Below are positions 1 to 6,381 of a DNA stretch of 12,114 nucleotides, piece by piece; the stretch's first letter is position 1; the number at the start of each line of letters is the position of its first letter. This DNA is from Candidatus Margulisiibacteriota bacterium (lineage in GTDB: Bacteria > Margulisbacteria > WOR-1 > JAUWWO01): the NCBI GenBank assembly GCA_030616825.1, contig JAUWWO010000001.1:1-12114 (forward strand), written 5' to 3'. A model generated the notes under the pieces. That model was given only the letters and a program-made list of their open reading frames with translations. It did no database searches and was not told the origin of the DNA. A program made the translations under genes and the position numbers.

Positions 1-115
1 AAGATGTCTTCCATTCCAGAAGATGGCTCTTTCCGCTATGTCCTCTTATTATTTTTCCAGAACTCGTGATCTTGAATCTCTTTGCTGCTGCTTTTCTAGT
101 TTTTGCCTTGGGCAT
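1..115 (-). CDS. rpmI: 50S ribosomal protein L35, N-terminal part (cut by window edge)
   Basis: Reading the minus strand from the ATG at 115-113 gives 38 codons that run off the left edge. The protein opens [20 protein letters not shown] and continues with a GHSGKSHLL segment. This is the signature of L35, a small basic protein of the large ribosomal subunit: the lysine/alanine-rich start with AAAKRF, then a SHLL block. The ORF overlaps the last 20 nt of infC in another frame. A purine-rich GGAAAG lies about 10 nt before the ATG, inside infC. The order infC-rpmI is the classical one, usually followed by rplT, which would lie outside the window. The call rests on the motifs plus gene order. 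The C-terminus cannot be seen. Confidence 0.93.
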   Translation of the reverse strand, partial: MPKAKTRKAAAKRFKITSSGKIIRGHSGKSHLLEWKTS

Positions 116-635
116 TTATATTCTTTCCTTTCGATGGGATTATAATAAGCACCAGGTTCTTCCCTAAAAATTTTCTTCTTGCTTCAGGAACACCTAAGTC
201 TTTAACTCCTTCTAGCAATTTGTCAATAACCATCTCTCCGATATTTTTATGGGTAATTTCCCTTCCTCTGAAGACCATTGTGACCTTAACCCGGCGTCCT
301 TTCCTTAAAAATTCTCTCGAGCGTTCTATGCGAACAGTTAGATCATGATCATCGATCTTTGGAGATAACTTTATCTCCTTCATTGTTCCGATCTTGTGTG
401 CCTTGCGGGCTTCTTTTTCACGCTTCTCAAGTTCATATTTAAATCTGCCGTAATCCCCGATTTTACATACAGGCGGTTTCTCAAAAGGAGCCACAAGGAT
501 CAAATCCAGGTCTTTTTCTCTGGCTTTGGTTAAAGCATCTGAGAGGGACAGGATCCCAAGCTGTGTTCCATCACTATCAATCAGGCGGATTTCTCTTGCT
601 TGAATCTGCTGGTTGATCAGGTAGCCTTTTTTAAT
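96..635 (-). CDS. infC: Translation initiation factor IF-3, AUU start codon
   Basis: IF-3 binds the 30S subunit, keeps it apart from 50S and proofreads start-codon/initiator-tRNA pairing. The ORF from ATT at 635 encodes 179 residues, close to the usual 170-180. The N-domain is about residues 1-75, with [14 protein letters not shown] near the start and the family block [16 protein letters not shown] at about 53-68. A basic linker follows, and the C-domain is about 87-170. The start is forced: an in-frame TGA lies at 650-648, GGAGG at 647-643 and ATT 7 nt later, whereas the first ATG/GTG/TTG in frame (TTG at 503) would remove half the N-domain. An AUU start is a known conserved oddity of infC that lets IF-3 limit its own translation. 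The gene lies 66 nt after thrS, has its own promoter there, and overlaps rpmI by 20 nt. Confidence 0.97.
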   Translation of the reverse strand: MKKGYLINQQIQAREIRLIDSDGTQLGILSLSDALTKAREKDLDLILVAPFEKPPVCKIGDYGRFKYELEKREKEARKAHKIGTMKEIKLSPKIDDHDLTVRIERSREFLRKGRRVKVTMVFRGREITHKNIGEMVIDKLLEGVKDLGVPEARRKFLGKNLVLIIIPSKGKNINAQGKN

Positions 636-642
636 AAGGAAA

Positions 643-647
643 CCTCC
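643..647 (-). promoter_or_regulatory. Shine-Dalgarno site that fixes the infC AUU start
   Basis: GGAGG on the minus strand lies 7 nt before the ATT codon at 635-633. An in-frame TGA sits just upstream at 650-648, so no earlier start is possible. The ideal spacing and the homology of the residues that follow decide the start. Confidence 0.9.
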
Positions 648-669
648 TCATTTTGTAAAGACATTGGTC

Positions 670-688
670 AAAGGATATTATATCCTTT
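670..688. repeat. Perfect 19-nt palindrome over the infC -10 box
   Basis: AAAGGATAT and ATATCCTTT form 9-bp arms around a single central base. The palindrome covers the -10 box and reaches the predicted transcript start. No T-run follows on either strand, so it does not look like an intrinsic terminator. It may be a repressor operator, or may result from the -10 sequence lying in symmetrical surroundings. Confidence 0.7.
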
Positions 689-705
689 AGGTATGCCTGA
701 GTCAA
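677..705 (-). promoter_or_regulatory. Sigma70-type promoter for infC-rpmI
   Basis: On the minus strand a -35 TTGACT (705-700) and a perfect -10 TATAAT (682-677) are separated by exactly 17 nt. The predicted transcript start is near 670, giving a leader of about 35 nt before the infC AUU. The -35 box overlaps the thrS stop codon (704-702). The -10 lies inside a perfect palindrome (670-688). An internal promoter ahead of infC would let IF-3 and L35 be made independently of thrS. This is a motif-based prediction. Confidence 0.8.
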
Positions 706-2474
706 CTTTTTGCTTCTATCTCGGTAAGGATCTCGGTAATAAAGTCCTCTGTTTTCTTTCCTCCGGCCTCTCCTTGCTTTCGAGAACGGACAGAAACGTT
801 TCCTTCTTTGACTTCCTTGTCTCCAATGATGAGCATATAAGGGACTTTTTGAAGTTGCGCATCCCGGATCTTTAAGCCTATCTTTTCCCTGCGGCTGTCC
901 AGTTCTGTTCTGATTTCTTTCTGGAGAAGTGTTTGCTTGACCCTTTTTGCATAGTCCAGGTGCCTGTCGGCAATAGGGAGGACTATAACCTGTACAGGAG
1001 CTAACCAGGTTGGAAATGCTCCAGCATAGTGTTCTATTAATGCTCCGAGGAACCGCTCAATGCTTCCGAGTACAACTCTGTGTATCATCGCTGGTCTGTG
1101 TTTTGCACCATCCTCACCGATAAAGCTAAGGTCGAATCTTTCCGGGATGTTGAAGTCAACCTGTATGGTTGGTCCCTGCCAGAGACGGCCAAGTGCATCC
1201 TTTAGCTTTATGTCTATCTTTGGGCCGTAGAAGATGCCTGCGCCTGGATCTATTTCGTATTTGATGCCTCGGGACTTAAGTGCTTCCTTTAGTGCCTCTG
1301 TCGCGAGAGACCAGTTTTCCTCGGTTCCAACAAATTTGTCTGGTCTAGTTGAAAGATCTACCTCATAGTCGAAACCGAATATCTTCATCATGTCAAAAGC
1401 AAAGTCTATAACTGCCGCTATCTCATCCTGAAGTTGGTCCGGAGTGCAGAATATGTGGGCGTCATCCTGCGTGAATCCCCGGACTCGAAGTAATCCATGA
1501 AGTACTCCAGATTTTTCGTATCTGTAAACGGTCCCCAGCTCAAAGTATCTTATGGGTAGGTCCCTATAACTTACTGTCTTCCGCTCAAAGATCAGTATAT
1601 GGCCCGGGCAGTTCATGGGTTTAACTACATATTCCATTCCGTCAACTTCCATGACATACATGTTCTCCCTATAATAGTCCATGTGTCCCGATCTCTTCCA
1701 GAGATCTGCTTTTGCAAGATGAGGAATGGCCACCAATTGATATCCTCGCTTGATATGTTCCCGCTTGAGGAAGTCCTCAAGGACAGACTTGAGCATTGCT
1801 CCCTTTGGATGATAGTAAATAAAGCCTGCTCCAGCTTCTTCGTGTATTGAGTAGAGGTCCAGTTCCTTTCCAAGACGCCTGTGATCACGCGCCTCTGCTT
1901 CTTTCAAAAGAGCTAGATGGTTCTTGAGCTCAGCGGTGCTTCCAAAAGCAGTCCCATAGATCCGCTGGAGCATCTCGCGCTTCTCATCCCCTCTCCAGTA
2001 AGCGCCTGCGAGAGAAAGGAGTTTGAATGCTTTTATATAGGATGTAGAAGGGAGGTGTGGCCCCCGGCAAAGGTCCACAAAACTTCCCTGCCTGTAGAAT
2101 GTTACACTTCCTTCAGGGATCTCCTGCAGAAGCTCGAGTTTATATTTTTCCCCTTCTTTCTCCATGATATCGATTGCATCTTGCTTTGACATTTCAAGCC
2201 GTTCAAAGGGCAGATCTTTTTTAATGATCTCTTGCATCTTCGCCTCTATTGAGGCAAGGTCGTCAGGGGTTAATTTTTTAGGAATCTCAAAATCATAGTA
2301 AAACCCGTTTTGGATTGATGGTCCAATTGCGAACTTGGTTCCGGGGAAAAGCTCTCCAACAGCTTGGGCCATCACGTGAGATGTGGAGTGCCTTAGTATC
2401 TCAAGCCCTTCTTTGGAGCCGAGGTCTATATTTTTTCTCTTGCCGTCAGGGAAAGTTATCTTAACCTTGGTCAA
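702..2474 (-). CDS. thrS: Threonyl-tRNA synthetase with truncated TGS domain
   Basis: This class II synthetase charges tRNA(Thr) and edits mischarged Ser-tRNA. It has 590 residues against about 640 in the usual bacterial form, and the deficit is at the N-terminus. Only a stub of the TGS domain (VKITFPDGKRKNID, 4-17) precedes the editing domain. Editing residues are present: H29 and H33 in HSTSH, and C136 and H140 in CRGPH. The catalytic core has the expected zinc ligands C289 (MNCPGH), H340 (DDAH) and H465 (MIHR), plus motif 2 around 319-338. The anticodon-binding domain starts near 490. The start is TTG at 2474, with AGGAG 9 nt upstream. It lies 12 nt after the HicB-like gene, whose stop codon touches the Shine-Dalgarno, so the two are probably one transcript. 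Identity is certain; the functional effect of the missing TGS is inferred. Confidence 0.98.
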   Translation of the reverse strand: MTKVKITFPDGKRKNIDLGSKEGLEILRHSTSHVMAQAVGELFPGTKFAIGPSIQNGFYYDFEIPKKLTPDDLASIEAKMQEIIKKDLPFERLEMSKQDAIDIMEKEGEKYKLELLQEIPEGSVTFYRQGSFVDLCRGPHLPSTSYIKAFKLLSLAGAYWRGDEKREMLQRIYGTAFGSTAELKNHLALLKEAEARDHRRLGKELDLYSIHEEAGAGFIYYHPKGAMLKSVLEDFLKREHIKRGYQLVAIPHLAKADLWKRSGHMDYYRENMYVMEVDGMEYVVKPMNCPGHILIFERKTVSYRDLPIRYFELGTVYRYEKSGVLHGLLRVRGFTQDDAHIFCTPDQLQDEIAAVIDFAFDMMKIFGFDYEVDLSTRPDKFVGTEENWSLATEALKEALKSRGIKYEIDPGAGIFYGPKIDIKLKDALGRLWQGPTIQVDFNIPERFDLSFIGEDGAKHRPAMIHRVVLGSIERFLGALIEHYAGAFPTWLAPVQVIVLPIADRHLDYAKRVKQTLLQKEIRTELDSRREKIGLKIRDAQLQKVPYMLIIGDKEVKEGNVSVRSRKQGEAGGKKTEDFITEILTEIEAKS

Positions 2475-2486
2475 GGCGAGTATCTC

Positions 2487-2747
2487 CTAATTGAGGCTTA
2501 TTGGAAATCTTGTAAGAACCCCTGAGAACTCAAATGGGCCTTTTGTTGGAACTCGCTTGCTTATCTCCCGGAGGGCATCTTTAAGATTCTTCTTTATATT
2601 TGATGTTATGTGCTCGGCTATTTTCTCTATGATTCCTTCCATTGCTTCCTCGAGTGATTTCCCTTCGCTTTCGCAATTCGGAAAATTTGGGCAGGCTACG
2701 ATGAAGCGACCATCTTTACTTGAACGTACTATTATCTCAAAATTCAC
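2487..2747 (-). CDS. HicB-like small protein (UPF0150 type), no HicA partner seen
   Basis: This 86-residue protein resembles the partial RNase H-fold of HicB-type antitoxins. The N-terminal pattern is typical: a short strand (NFEIIVR), DGRFIVACPNFPNCESEG at about 12-29, then SLEEAMEGIIEKIAEHI as the following helix. No HTH or ribbon-helix-helix domain is evident in the C-terminal 30 residues. No HicA toxin ORF lies on either side: upstream is a divergent secreted protein, downstream is thrS. The start is GTG at 2747 with GGAGG 5 nt before it. It is the first gene of the thrS transcript, with only 12 nt between them. Many solitary HicB-like proteins are not proven antitoxins, so a toxin-antitoxin role should not be assumed. 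Confidence 0.85.
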   Translation of the reverse strand: MNFEIIVRSSKDGRFIVACPNFPNCESEGKSLEEAMEGIIEKIAEHITSNIKKNLKDALREISKRVPTKGPFEFSGVLTRFPISLN

Positions 2748-2788
2748 GGTTTCCTCCTAAAAATTAAGGCATTGACTTTAAGGGGTAT

Positions 2789-2818
2789 AATATAGCATAA
2801 GAAAGGTGGGTTTGTAAA
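2789..2818 (-). promoter_or_regulatory. Predicted promoter for the hicB-like/thrS transcript
   Basis: On the minus strand TTTACA (2818-2813) and TATATT (2794-2789) are 18 nt apart, each one mismatch from the sigma70 consensus. The predicted start is near 2782, leaving a leader of about 35 nt before the GTG at 2747. That leader is too short for a long riboswitch. Prediction from motifs only. Confidence 0.55.
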
Positions 2819-2848
2819 GTTTAATCAAGGAGGGGATCTTTGGTGTCC

Positions 2849-2877
2849 TTGACTTTTCCGGAGCACCCATTCATACT
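2849..2877 (+). promoter_or_regulatory. Possible promoter for the secreted Ig-fold protein
   Basis: TTGACT (2849-2854) and CATACT (2872-2877) lie 17 nt apart. The -35 is strong and the -10 has two mismatches. The predicted start near 2884 would leave only about three bases before the GTG at 2887, that is, an almost leaderless mRNA. Confidence 0.4.
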
Positions 2878-2886
2878 TTTTTTGAG

Positions 2887-3627
2887 GTGATTGATCTGAG
2901 TATTTTAAAAATTCTTGTTGCTCTGACTGCATTGATTCTCTTTTCATTTAATGCCTTAGCGCAGGATTTAGTAACTCCAGAAGCGCATGAAGATTTAATA
3001 TCCCCGCTTATAACCCAAATTAGATTCGATGATAAGGCTTACTTTCCAAGTGATATCATCTCATCGACCCCAAGGATAAGCGCCATCATTACTGACGAGG
3101 GAGGGCAGGTTCGTTCCATAGAGGTTTGGGTCTCATCTGATCTTGTTTATTCAGGATCACCGGGAGTGGCTTTCGATGTGGACAAAGGGGTTTTCGATTA
3201 TATACTGCTTCCGAAGCAGAAGCTTAAACCAGGCACTTATGAGATTTACATTAAGGCATGGGATGATTCGGGAAATCTTGCGGAGGAGAGGTTTTCGGAG
3301 CTTAAAGTTATACTTGGTCTGCCAAAGTTAGCAGGGCCAACTTGCTATCCACTTACATTTAAACCAGGACAAAGGGAGAAGGTTGTTATTTCGTATAATC
3401 TATCGATTGACTCTCATATTAAGCTCTTGATATATAGCGCTGCAGGAGACCTGATATGGTCCATGGAAGTAGAAAAAGGCATGGCTGGAGGAAGACAGGG
3501 CTTTAACAAAATTTCGTGGGATGGTCGGGGTGAATTTGACAGGGTAGTCCCAAATGGGTTATATCATCTGAGAATTGTTTCGGGAAATAGGGTTTTGGGA
3601 TCAGGTAAGTTCATAGTTGCGGATTAG
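2887..3627 (+). CDS. Secreted protein with Ig-like and FlgD-type Ig domains
   Basis: This 246-residue protein has a Sec signal peptide: a hydrophobic stretch at 7-24 and a likely cleavage after NALA (25), before Q26. Residues about 40-145 look like a beta-sandwich with a TDEGG turn and AWDDSGNLAEE near its end. Residues about 155-246 match the FlgD Ig-like pattern: LLIYSAAGDLIW, then ISWDGRG at 209-215, then VPNGLYHLRI and a final strand. In many envelope-rich lineages such domains end large secreted proteins, but here there is no catalytic module, so the exact job is unknown (adhesive or envelope scaffold is a guess). The start is uncertain: GTG at 2887 has no separate upstream Shine-Dalgarno, as GAGGTGA overlaps it. 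The gene stands alone and converges on dxr, with 3 nt between stop codons. Confidence 0.85.
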   Translation: MIDLSILKILVALTALILFSFNALAQDLVTPEAHEDLISPLITQIRFDDKAYFPSDIISSTPRISAIITDEGGQVRSIEVWVSSDLVYSGSPGVAFDVDKGVFDYILLPKQKLKPGTYEIYIKAWDDSGNLAEERFSELKVILGLPKLAGPTCYPLTFKPGQREKVVISYNLSIDSHIKLLIYSAAGDLIWSMEVEKGMAGGRQGFNKISWDGRGEFDRVVPNGLYHLRIVSGNRVLGSGKFIVAD

Positions 3628-3647
3628 GGACTAGGGATTGGGGATTA
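3621..3647 (+). repeat. GGGATTA-like heptamer array at convergent gene ends
   Basis: The plus strand holds a partial unit GGATTA, then GGGACTA, GGGATTG and GGGATTA in register (7-nt period). The array contains the stop codon of the secreted protein (TAG 3625-3627) and, on the other strand, the dxr stop and its final codons (LIPNP). A related array lies at 7314-7345. Such heptamer arrays resemble the STRR class of short tandem repeats known from cyanobacteria; that comparison is by analogy only. Confidence 0.75.
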
Positions 3648-4791
3648 AAGTTTTGATCTCTTCCCTTGCCCATGTGTCTGCTTTGAGGATTTCTTCAACT
3701 GTGGGTTCATCTATAATTTCATGCTTATCCATTATGTCCTTTATTAAAGAATGTATTTCTGTGAACTTGATCTTCTGAGCAAGAAAGAGCTCTACGGCGA
3801 CTTCGTCTGCAGCGTTCATTACTGCTGGAAGTGTCCCGCCACGCCGCCCGGCAATGTAGGCAAGCTCCAAACATGGGAATCTCTCACAATCTACCTTTTC
3901 AAAAGACAAAGGCGGAGTCTCTCCCAGGTTTAACTTTGTCCAGTTGTTTTCTAGTCTATCGAAGCCCAGCAGCGCGTACTGTATGGGAATTCTCATATCT
4001 GGGGCGCTCATCTGGGCAAGGATCGATCCGTCTTCGAACTCGACCATTGAATGTACAATGCTTTGTGGATGTATAAGCACGTCTATTTTTGAGTAATCTA
4101 TATCAAATAAATAATGTGCTTCTATAACTTCAAAGCCCTTGTTCATGAGCGTTGCTGAGTCAATGGTGATCTTGTGCCCCATTTGCCAGGTTGGATGTGC
4201 GAGTGCCGCGTGGGATGTGACCTTTTGCAGTTCCTTAACCGGGGTTGAAAGAAAAGGCCCACCTGATGCTGTAAGGATTATCCTTTTTATTTTTTTTGCT
4301 TTCTCTCCCTTAAGAATCTGAGCTATTGCGTTGTGTTCAGAGTCCAAGGGGACGATTTTAGACTTTGCCTTTTTGGCTTCCTCAATTACGATGCTCCCTG
4401 CAGCTACCAGTATTTCTTTGCTGGCTAGGGCTATTGTTTTTCTTAGTTTTATGGCAGAGAGAGTGTGGGAAAGGCCTGCAATTCCAGGGATAGCAACTAC
4501 AAGGATATCGCTCTCATCGTGTTTTGCAATTTTCTCAAGACCCTCTTCCCCGAAGTAAATTGCTGTGGTCGTTCGCCCGAGTCTGGATACTAAGGTTTTT
4601 GCGTCTTCTTCTTTTTCTACACAGGCCAGGCGCGGGGAGAATTTTTTTATCTGATCTTCGAGAAGTTCTAAATTCCCTTTTGCTGAAAGCCCGGTAACTT
4701 TAAATTTTCCCCGAAGGGAAGCTACAATCTCAAGGGTTTGGCCTCCAATTGAGCCAGTTGAGCCAAGTATTGATATTCCCTTTTTAGCCAC
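3631..4791 (-). CDS. dxr: 1-deoxy-D-xylulose 5-phosphate reductoisomerase
   Basis: DXR converts 1-deoxy-D-xylulose 5-phosphate to 2-C-methyl-D-erythritol 4-phosphate with NADPH and a divalent metal, the first committed step of the MEP isoprenoid pathway. The 386 residues are near the family norm. The Rossmann motif GSTGSIG is at 10-16 and ALASKEILV at 121-129. Metal ligands are D150 and E152 (PLDSEHNAIAQ) and E221 (NKGFEVIEAH). Also present are TASGGPF at 174-180, HPTWQMG at 199-205, and HPQSIVHSMVEFEDGS at 241-256. The start is GTG at 4791 with AAGGAG 5 nt before it, overlapping the stop of the preceding gene 9 nt away. It is the last gene of the ilv operon. Its final residues and stop are encoded by a heptamer repeat, so the C-terminus may be a late alteration. 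Confidence 0.98.
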   Translation of the reverse strand: MAKKGISILGSTGSIGGQTLEIVASLRGKFKVTGLSAKGNLELLEDQIKKFSPRLACVEKEEDAKTLVSRLGRTTTAIYFGEEGLEKIAKHDESDILVVAIPGIAGLSHTLSAIKLRKTIALASKEILVAAGSIVIEEAKKAKSKIVPLDSEHNAIAQILKGEKAKKIKRIILTASGGPFLSTPVKELQKVTSHAALAHPTWQMGHKITIDSATLMNKGFEVIEAHYLFDIDYSKIDVLIHPQSIVHSMVEFEDGSILAQMSAPDMRIPIQYALLGFDRLENNWTKLNLGETPPLSFEKVDCERFPCLELAYIAGRRGGTLPAVMNAADEVAVELFLAQKIKFTEIHSLIKDIMDKHEIIDEPTVEEILKADTWAREEIKTLIPNP

Positions 4792-4800
4792 AAGAACTCC

Positions 4801-5295
4801 TTAGAGACCCAAAAGTTTTATTATCCCCATTGCCCCAACAGTAAAGATGAAGGTTACAATGATAGATGCGATAGTTGTTCCAAGCGCTATGGCGATGATT
4901 GCATTTCTCCAAGGTAGGCCAAAGAGAAAGGCGGCGACACATCCCGTCCAGACCCCTGTGACAGGTAGCGGTATTGAAACGAATAGGGCCAGGCCGAGTG
5001 TCTCGTATTTCTCAACAAGCTTGCTCCTGGCGCGTGTTCTCGCAAAGAGCCACTCAAAGAATCTATCAAAAATTTTGATCTTGCGGAGGTCATCGGTTAA
5101 GAAATTTAGAAACCAGAATACGGGAATAACCGGGATTAGGCTTCCCGCCACACTAATTAGAAAAGTGCTCAGCGGATGAAGTCCAAGGACGAAACCCAAA
5201 GGAATTGATCCTCTTACCTCTATAATAGGCGTGGCTGCGGCAATGAGAACCGCCGCCTCTTTTGGAAGTGTTTTGAGGAAATCTAGAATCCACAA
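4801..5295 (-). CDS. COG2426 family membrane protein (Sm_multidrug_ex, PF06695)
   Basis: This 164-residue integral membrane protein has hydrophobic segments at about 14-35, 41-63, 99-125 and 132-160. The family hallmarks are IEVRGSIPLGF at 25-35 and the loop-re-entrant block YETLGLALFVSIPLPVTGVW at 97-116, followed by TGCVAAFLFGL. Pfam labels the family 'putative small multi-drug export protein', but I know of no solid transport evidence, so the substrate is unknown. The start is TTG at 5295, 16 nt after the ilvC stop. The upstream GGTG is only a weak Shine-Dalgarno, so translation may be coupled to ilvC. dxr follows after 9 nt. An arginine/lysine-rich stretch at 84-96 (FARTRARSKLVEK) should face the cytoplasm. 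Confidence 0.9.
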   Translation of the reverse strand: MWILDFLKTLPKEAAVLIAAATPIIEVRGSIPLGFVLGLHPLSTFLISVAGSLIPVIPVFWFLNFLTDDLRKIKIFDRFFEWLFARTRARSKLVEKYETLGLALFVSIPLPVTGVWTGCVAAFLFGLPWRNAIIAIALGTTIASIIVTFIFTVGAMGIIKLLGL

Positions 5296-5311
5296 GTGAT
5301 AAACACCAACT

Positions 5312-6307
5312 TTATTTCTTCCTCATCCACGGCATCATTTCCCTGAGCTTTGCCCCGACCTTCTCTATTAAATGCTCCTTGTCTTTTTCAAGTAGTTCTG
5401 TAAACTTCTTTCTGCCGGATTTGTTCTCCTCGATCCATTCGGCTGCAAATGAGCCGTCCTTCACTTTTGCCAGCGTTTCTTTCATTCTGTCCTTTACAGA
5501 CTTATCAATTATCTTTGGCCCAACGGTCAAATCCCCATATTTTGCGGTATTGCTTATGGCCTGACGCATTCCGTACATGCCCCGCTCATACATGAGATCA
5601 ACTATTAACTTTAATTCGTGGAGACACTCAAAGTAAGCAACCTCTGGCTGATATCCTGCTTCAACGAGTGTTTCGAATCCAGCCTTAACAAGAGATGTGC
5701 ATCCGCCGCAGAGCACGCACTGTTCGCCAAAAAGATCTGTTTCAGTCTCTTCATTGAATGTGGTCTCGATAACGCCAGCTCTTGTTGCGCCGATTCCCTT
5801 TGCATATGCAAGAGCAATGTCTTTTGCCTTTCCGCTTGCATCCTGTTCCACAGCTACAAGTGCGGGCACGCCTTTTCCGTCTTCAAACTGCTTGCGTACA
5901 AGTACCCCTGGACCTTTGGGAGCGACCATGATGACATCTATATCGAGTGGGGGCACTATCTGTTTAAAACGGATATTAAATCCGTGCGAGAACCCGAGTA
6001 TCTTTCCCTTTTTCATGTATTTTTCTATAGATTCCTTGTATGCCTTGGCTTGAAGCTCGTCTGGAATGAGCATTTGAATGAGGTCTCCAGCTTTAGCAGC
6101 TTCCTCAGTCCCGACTACGGTCATCCCTGCCTTTTTAGCTTTTTCGTAGTTTTGAGTTCCAGGAATCTCAGCAACGATTACTTTAAGCCCGTTGTCACGG
6201 AGGTTCTGGGCCTGTGCATGCCCTTGGGCGCCAAAGCCGATGACGGCGATGGTTTTACCTTTTAGAACCCCAAGATTTGCATCCTTATCGTAATATGTCT
6301 TTGCCAT
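5312..6307 (-). CDS. ilvC: Ketol-acid reductoisomerase, class I (short form)
   Basis: This enzyme isomerises and reduces acetolactate or acetohydroxybutyrate to the dihydroxy acids of valine and isoleucine synthesis. The 331 residues fit the short class I form. The Rossmann motif is [12 protein letters not shown] at 24-35. Active-site residues are H108, the two-metal ligands D191 and E195 (ETDLFGEQ), E227 and E231 in the knotted C-domain, and S252. The loop after beta-2 reads [15 protein letters not shown] (43-57). It has E47 and lacks the Arg and Ser that usually hold the NADPH 2'-phosphate, so NADH use is plausible. The start is ATG at 6307 with GAGGAGG 7 nt upstream. A longer in-frame reading to 6442 only translates a palindromic repeat and the preceding gene, so it is rejected. 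A 73-nt gap holding the repeat separates it from the Cys-rich gene. Confidence 0.98.
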   Translation of the reverse strand: MAKTYYDKDANLGVLKGKTIAVIGFGAQGHAQAQNLRDNGLKVIVAEIPGTQNYEKAKKAGMTVVGTEEAAKAGDLIQMLIPDELQAKAYKESIEKYMKKGKILGFSHGFNIRFKQIVPPLDIDVIMVAPKGPGVLVRKQFEDGKGVPALVAVEQDASGKAKDIALAYAKGIGATRAGVIETTFNEETETDLFGEQCVLCGGCTSLVKAGFETLVEAGYQPEVAYFECLHELKLIVDLMYERGMYGMRQAISNTAKYGDLTVGPKIIDKSVKDRMKETLAKVKDGSFAAEWIEENKSGRKKFTELLEKDKEHLIEKVGAKLREMMPWMRKK

Positions 6308-6323
6308 AATTTTTCCTCCTCTT

Positions 6324-6381
6324 ACCCCCTTTGTCCTTTCAGGACGTCTCCCCCTTAGCAAGGGGGAGAAAATGAGGGGGT
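6324..6381 (-). repeat. Palindromic element, copy A, between the Cys-rich gene and ilvC
   Basis: This 58-bp element is bounded by ACCCCCT and AGGGGGT inverted repeats. Inside is a perfect 10-bp hairpin (6347-6356 with 6360-6369, arms TCTCCCCCTT/AAGGGGGAGA, 3-nt loop) and a 5-bp hairpin GTCCT-TTC-AGGAC (6333-6345). Read on the minus strand it matches the plus-strand reading of copy B (9034-9131) over both flanks. The Cys-rich gene's stop codon lies at one end and the ilvC Shine-Dalgarno directly beyond the other. In the mRNA the hairpins could affect stability or ilvC expression. Confidence 0.85.

Noticed and set aside
631..651. ATG at 651 (minus) opening a six-codon reading frame before infC
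   Set aside because: The ATG overlaps the infC Shine-Dalgarno, has no site of its own, and the frame is too short and out of phase. A leader-peptide role has no support.
670..688. Palindrome between thrS and infC as an intrinsic terminator
   Set aside because: It is AT-rich, and no T-run follows on either strand. It coincides with a promoter -10 instead.
2487..2747. Complete HicAB toxin-antitoxin module
   Set aside because: No HicA-like ORF (short, basic, with a G-H motif) is present on either side, so only a HicB-like protein is called.
5618..6265. 215-codon open frame on the plus strand opposite ilvC
   Set aside because: It lies wholly within a clear ilvC, shows no recognisable domain and has an unnatural Cys/Ser/Phe-rich composition. 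It is an antisense shadow.
6347..6369. The strong GC hairpin in copy A as a rho-independent terminator of the ilv operon
   Set aside because: On the coding strand the stem is followed by CGTCC and not a T-run. On the other strand it is followed by only a short A-rich stretch, and operon genes continue beyond it.
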